Shown piece by piece: positions 4,737-5,852 of a stretch of 5,852 nt of DNA (position 1 is its first letter; each line of letters starts with the position of its first letter). The translations under genes were made by a program, and so were the position numbers. The notes below the pieces were generated by a model that saw nothing but the letters and a program-made list of their open reading frames with translations, searched no databases and was not told where the DNA came from. Origin of the DNA: Cycloclasticus sp. (lineage in GTDB: Bacteria; Pseudomonadota; Gammaproteobacteria; Methylococcales; Cycloclasticaceae); the NCBI GenBank assembly GCA_012960055.1, contig DUCA01000184.1, positions 7,344 to 13,195 of the forward strand. The letters are read 5' to 3'.

Positions 4737-5852
4737 TTACCTTCCTTTAGAGCGTAAGGCTTGCACGGTGAAGTCTTTTTGTTTGACGTTTGTGGAATTA
4801 ATTATTGTTTTCATTTTTAAAGTAGTGCAGTGGTTGGCTTGCACATCAATCATTGAAATTAAAGATGGAATGGGGACGCCAGAGCCTTTGTTTTCCTCTA
4901 AGTGATAGTCCGGATGGGAAAATCCCGCAATGGAAATGCGCCATATCTGACCGTTTCTATCGTAATAGCTGCCAGCGATGGGTAGGTGTGTTTGGGCGTC
5001 AATATAAAACACTCGTTTGGATAAAGGGTGGTTGTCAATGTTCGGTATAGCCTCGAGTAAATAGGTCTTACGGAGTTGCCAAGGAACGTTGGGAAAGCAG
5101 TGTCCTTTGCCGTGGAAATCGCCGAAATAGTAGCCTGAGGTATTTGTCTTGTCAGGATGTTGAAGTTCGCTATGCTTGAAAAAAGGTGTTAATACTTCTT
5201 TAGTGCCAAGGTAACGCCACGTCATGTCCTTTATTCTGCCGTTGTAGCCTAAAAAGTCTTCAATCATGATGTCGCTTCCTAAAAAGGCATCGGTCGTTTG
5301 ACCGGCTGGTAAACGTCTGACGCGTCGTTGAACAGACAGGTATAACCAGGATCTTTCGCGAGCGCTGTCATCTTCAAGACGATGGACAAGCAATTGCGTG
5401 TTTTTAATATCGAAGGGTTGTTTGGCCAGTAAGTAAATGCCATTAAAGATACCCGCAGGGTTCTTCGGCAAATTAGGTGTGGGGGCAATGGTGGTGCGGT
5501 ATTTGTAACGTAAGGTCATGCCGACAAATGAAATGGTTCGCTCAATCTTGTTGCTGTCCATGTCACGGTATTCCCAAATAAAAGGGTCGACGATGGAAGT
5601 GTCTCCTCCATAGGCATAACGCATATTCCAAGCAATTTTTAAACCGGCCAGCGAGTCATCCAAGGAAGGCGCTTGGGTGAACGGCAAGCCGCCTTGATAA
5701 TTTAATAACCGACCTGTTTTTGGCTCAACTTGTGCAGAGCCTTTAAATTGCTCTGTTTGTTTTAAAAAAACACTGTTCTGCTGAATATCGAAGTGTTTAG
5801 CAACATGAATAACGAGGTCTTTTTTTCGTATTAAATCGACAACCGAGGCGTC
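4737..5852 (-). CDS. DUF1329 domain protein (5'-truncated by window edge)
   Basis: The minus-strand frame is open from the right edge (first codon at 5852-5850) to TAA at 4739-4737, giving 371 visible residues; the TTG at 5687 is internal. The sequence fits the DUF1329 family, which is usually about 450 aa with a signal peptide, so some 80 N-terminal residues are missing and export cannot be checked here. Typical segments are NYxGGLPF (visible residues 51-58), WNMRYAYGGD (75-84), WLYLSVQRRVRR (169-180) and GSDIMIEDFLGYNG (192-205). From memory, family members are described as LolA-like outer-membrane lipoprotein-sorting relatives and often sit beside DUF1302 proteins and RND/MMPL-type exporters; none can be seen here because upstream sequence is off the window. 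The specific function is unknown. It converges on icd, separated by the terminator at 4679-4715. Confidence 0.85.
   Translation of the reverse strand, partial: DASVVDLIRKKDLVIHVAKHFDIQQNSVFLKQTEQFKGSAQVEPKTGRLLNYQGGLPFTQAPSLDDSLAGLKIAWNMRYAYGGDTSIVDPFIWEYRDMDSNKIERTISFVGMTLRYKYRTTIAPTPNLPKNPAGIFNGIYLLAKQPFDIKNTQLLVHRLEDDSARERSWLYLSVQRRVRRLPAGQTTDAFLGSDIMIEDFLGYNGRIKDMTWRYLGTKEVLTPFFKHSELQHPDKTNTSGYYFGDFHGKGHCFPNVPWQLRKTYLLEAIPNIDNHPLSKRVFYIDAQTHLPIAGSYYDRNGQIWRISIAGFSHPDYHLEENKGSGVPIPSLISMIDVQANHCTTLKMKTIINSTNVKQKDFTVQALRSKGR

Noticed and set aside
4853..5050. Plus-strand 65-aa open frame opposite the DUF1329 gene
   Set aside because: It overlaps a conserved coding region on the other strand, has no clear ribosome binding site and no recognised motif.
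5685..5687. TTG as a start codon for a 316-aa minus-strand protein
   Set aside because: The frame continues without a stop to the right edge, and the upstream residues include the family-typical NYxGG just before it; it is an internal leucine.
5755..5830. Two 7-nt homopolymer runs and slippery-looking T/A heptamers in the DUF1329 gene, suggesting programmed frameshifting or phase variation
   Set aside because: The zero frame is intact through both runs and gives family-like sequence; the runs are explained by Phe-Leu-Lys and Arg-Lys-Lys codons in AT-rich DNA.

Overview
The window reads as ordinary chromosome of a gammaproteobacterium of moderate GC content, probably a marine or environmental lineage near Cellvibrionales, Oceanospirillales or Pseudomonas. 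The evidence is the order uvrC - pgsA - tRNA-Gly - tRNA-Cys, which resembles the E. coli uvrC-pgsA-glyW-cysT-leuZ block, together with a monomeric NADP isocitrate dehydrogenase and a DUF1329 protein. The lineage call is inference from gene content and protein similarity, not from a phylogeny. I see no insertion sequence, prophage, CRISPR array or plasmid function.

Layout, left to right. Positions 1-1361 hold the last ~452 codons of uvrC (nucleotide excision repair endonuclease), whose N-terminal GIY-YIG part lies off the left edge. After a 42-nt gap containing a striking 24-nt interrupted palindrome comes pgsA (1404-1958), for phosphatidylglycerophosphate synthase. Next are a strong sigma-70-type promoter (1972-1999), tRNA-Gly(GCC) (2014-2088), an intrinsic terminator (2095-2123), a 9+9 bp inverted repeat (2131-2159), and tRNA-Cys(GCA) (2193-2266). 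The tRNA-Leu that follows in E. coli is absent. An AT-rich, palindrome-rich leader (2267-2429) precedes the monomeric isocitrate dehydrogenase gene (2430-4646). A clear hairpin terminator (4679-4715) separates it from a convergent minus-strand DUF1329 gene (4737 to beyond the right edge).

The genes are housekeeping functions without a shared pathway. uvrC and pgsA are probably co-transcribed by conserved linkage. The tRNA genes have their own promoter signals. The isocitrate dehydrogenase supplies 2-oxoglutarate and NADPH from the TCA cycle. The DUF1329 protein is probably a secreted or envelope protein of unknown function whose operon partners would lie to the right of the window. I found no sign of a novel multi-gene system. 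The points worth a second look are the small palindromic elements between genes, the terminator that splits the tRNA pair, and the uncharacterised DUF1329 gene.
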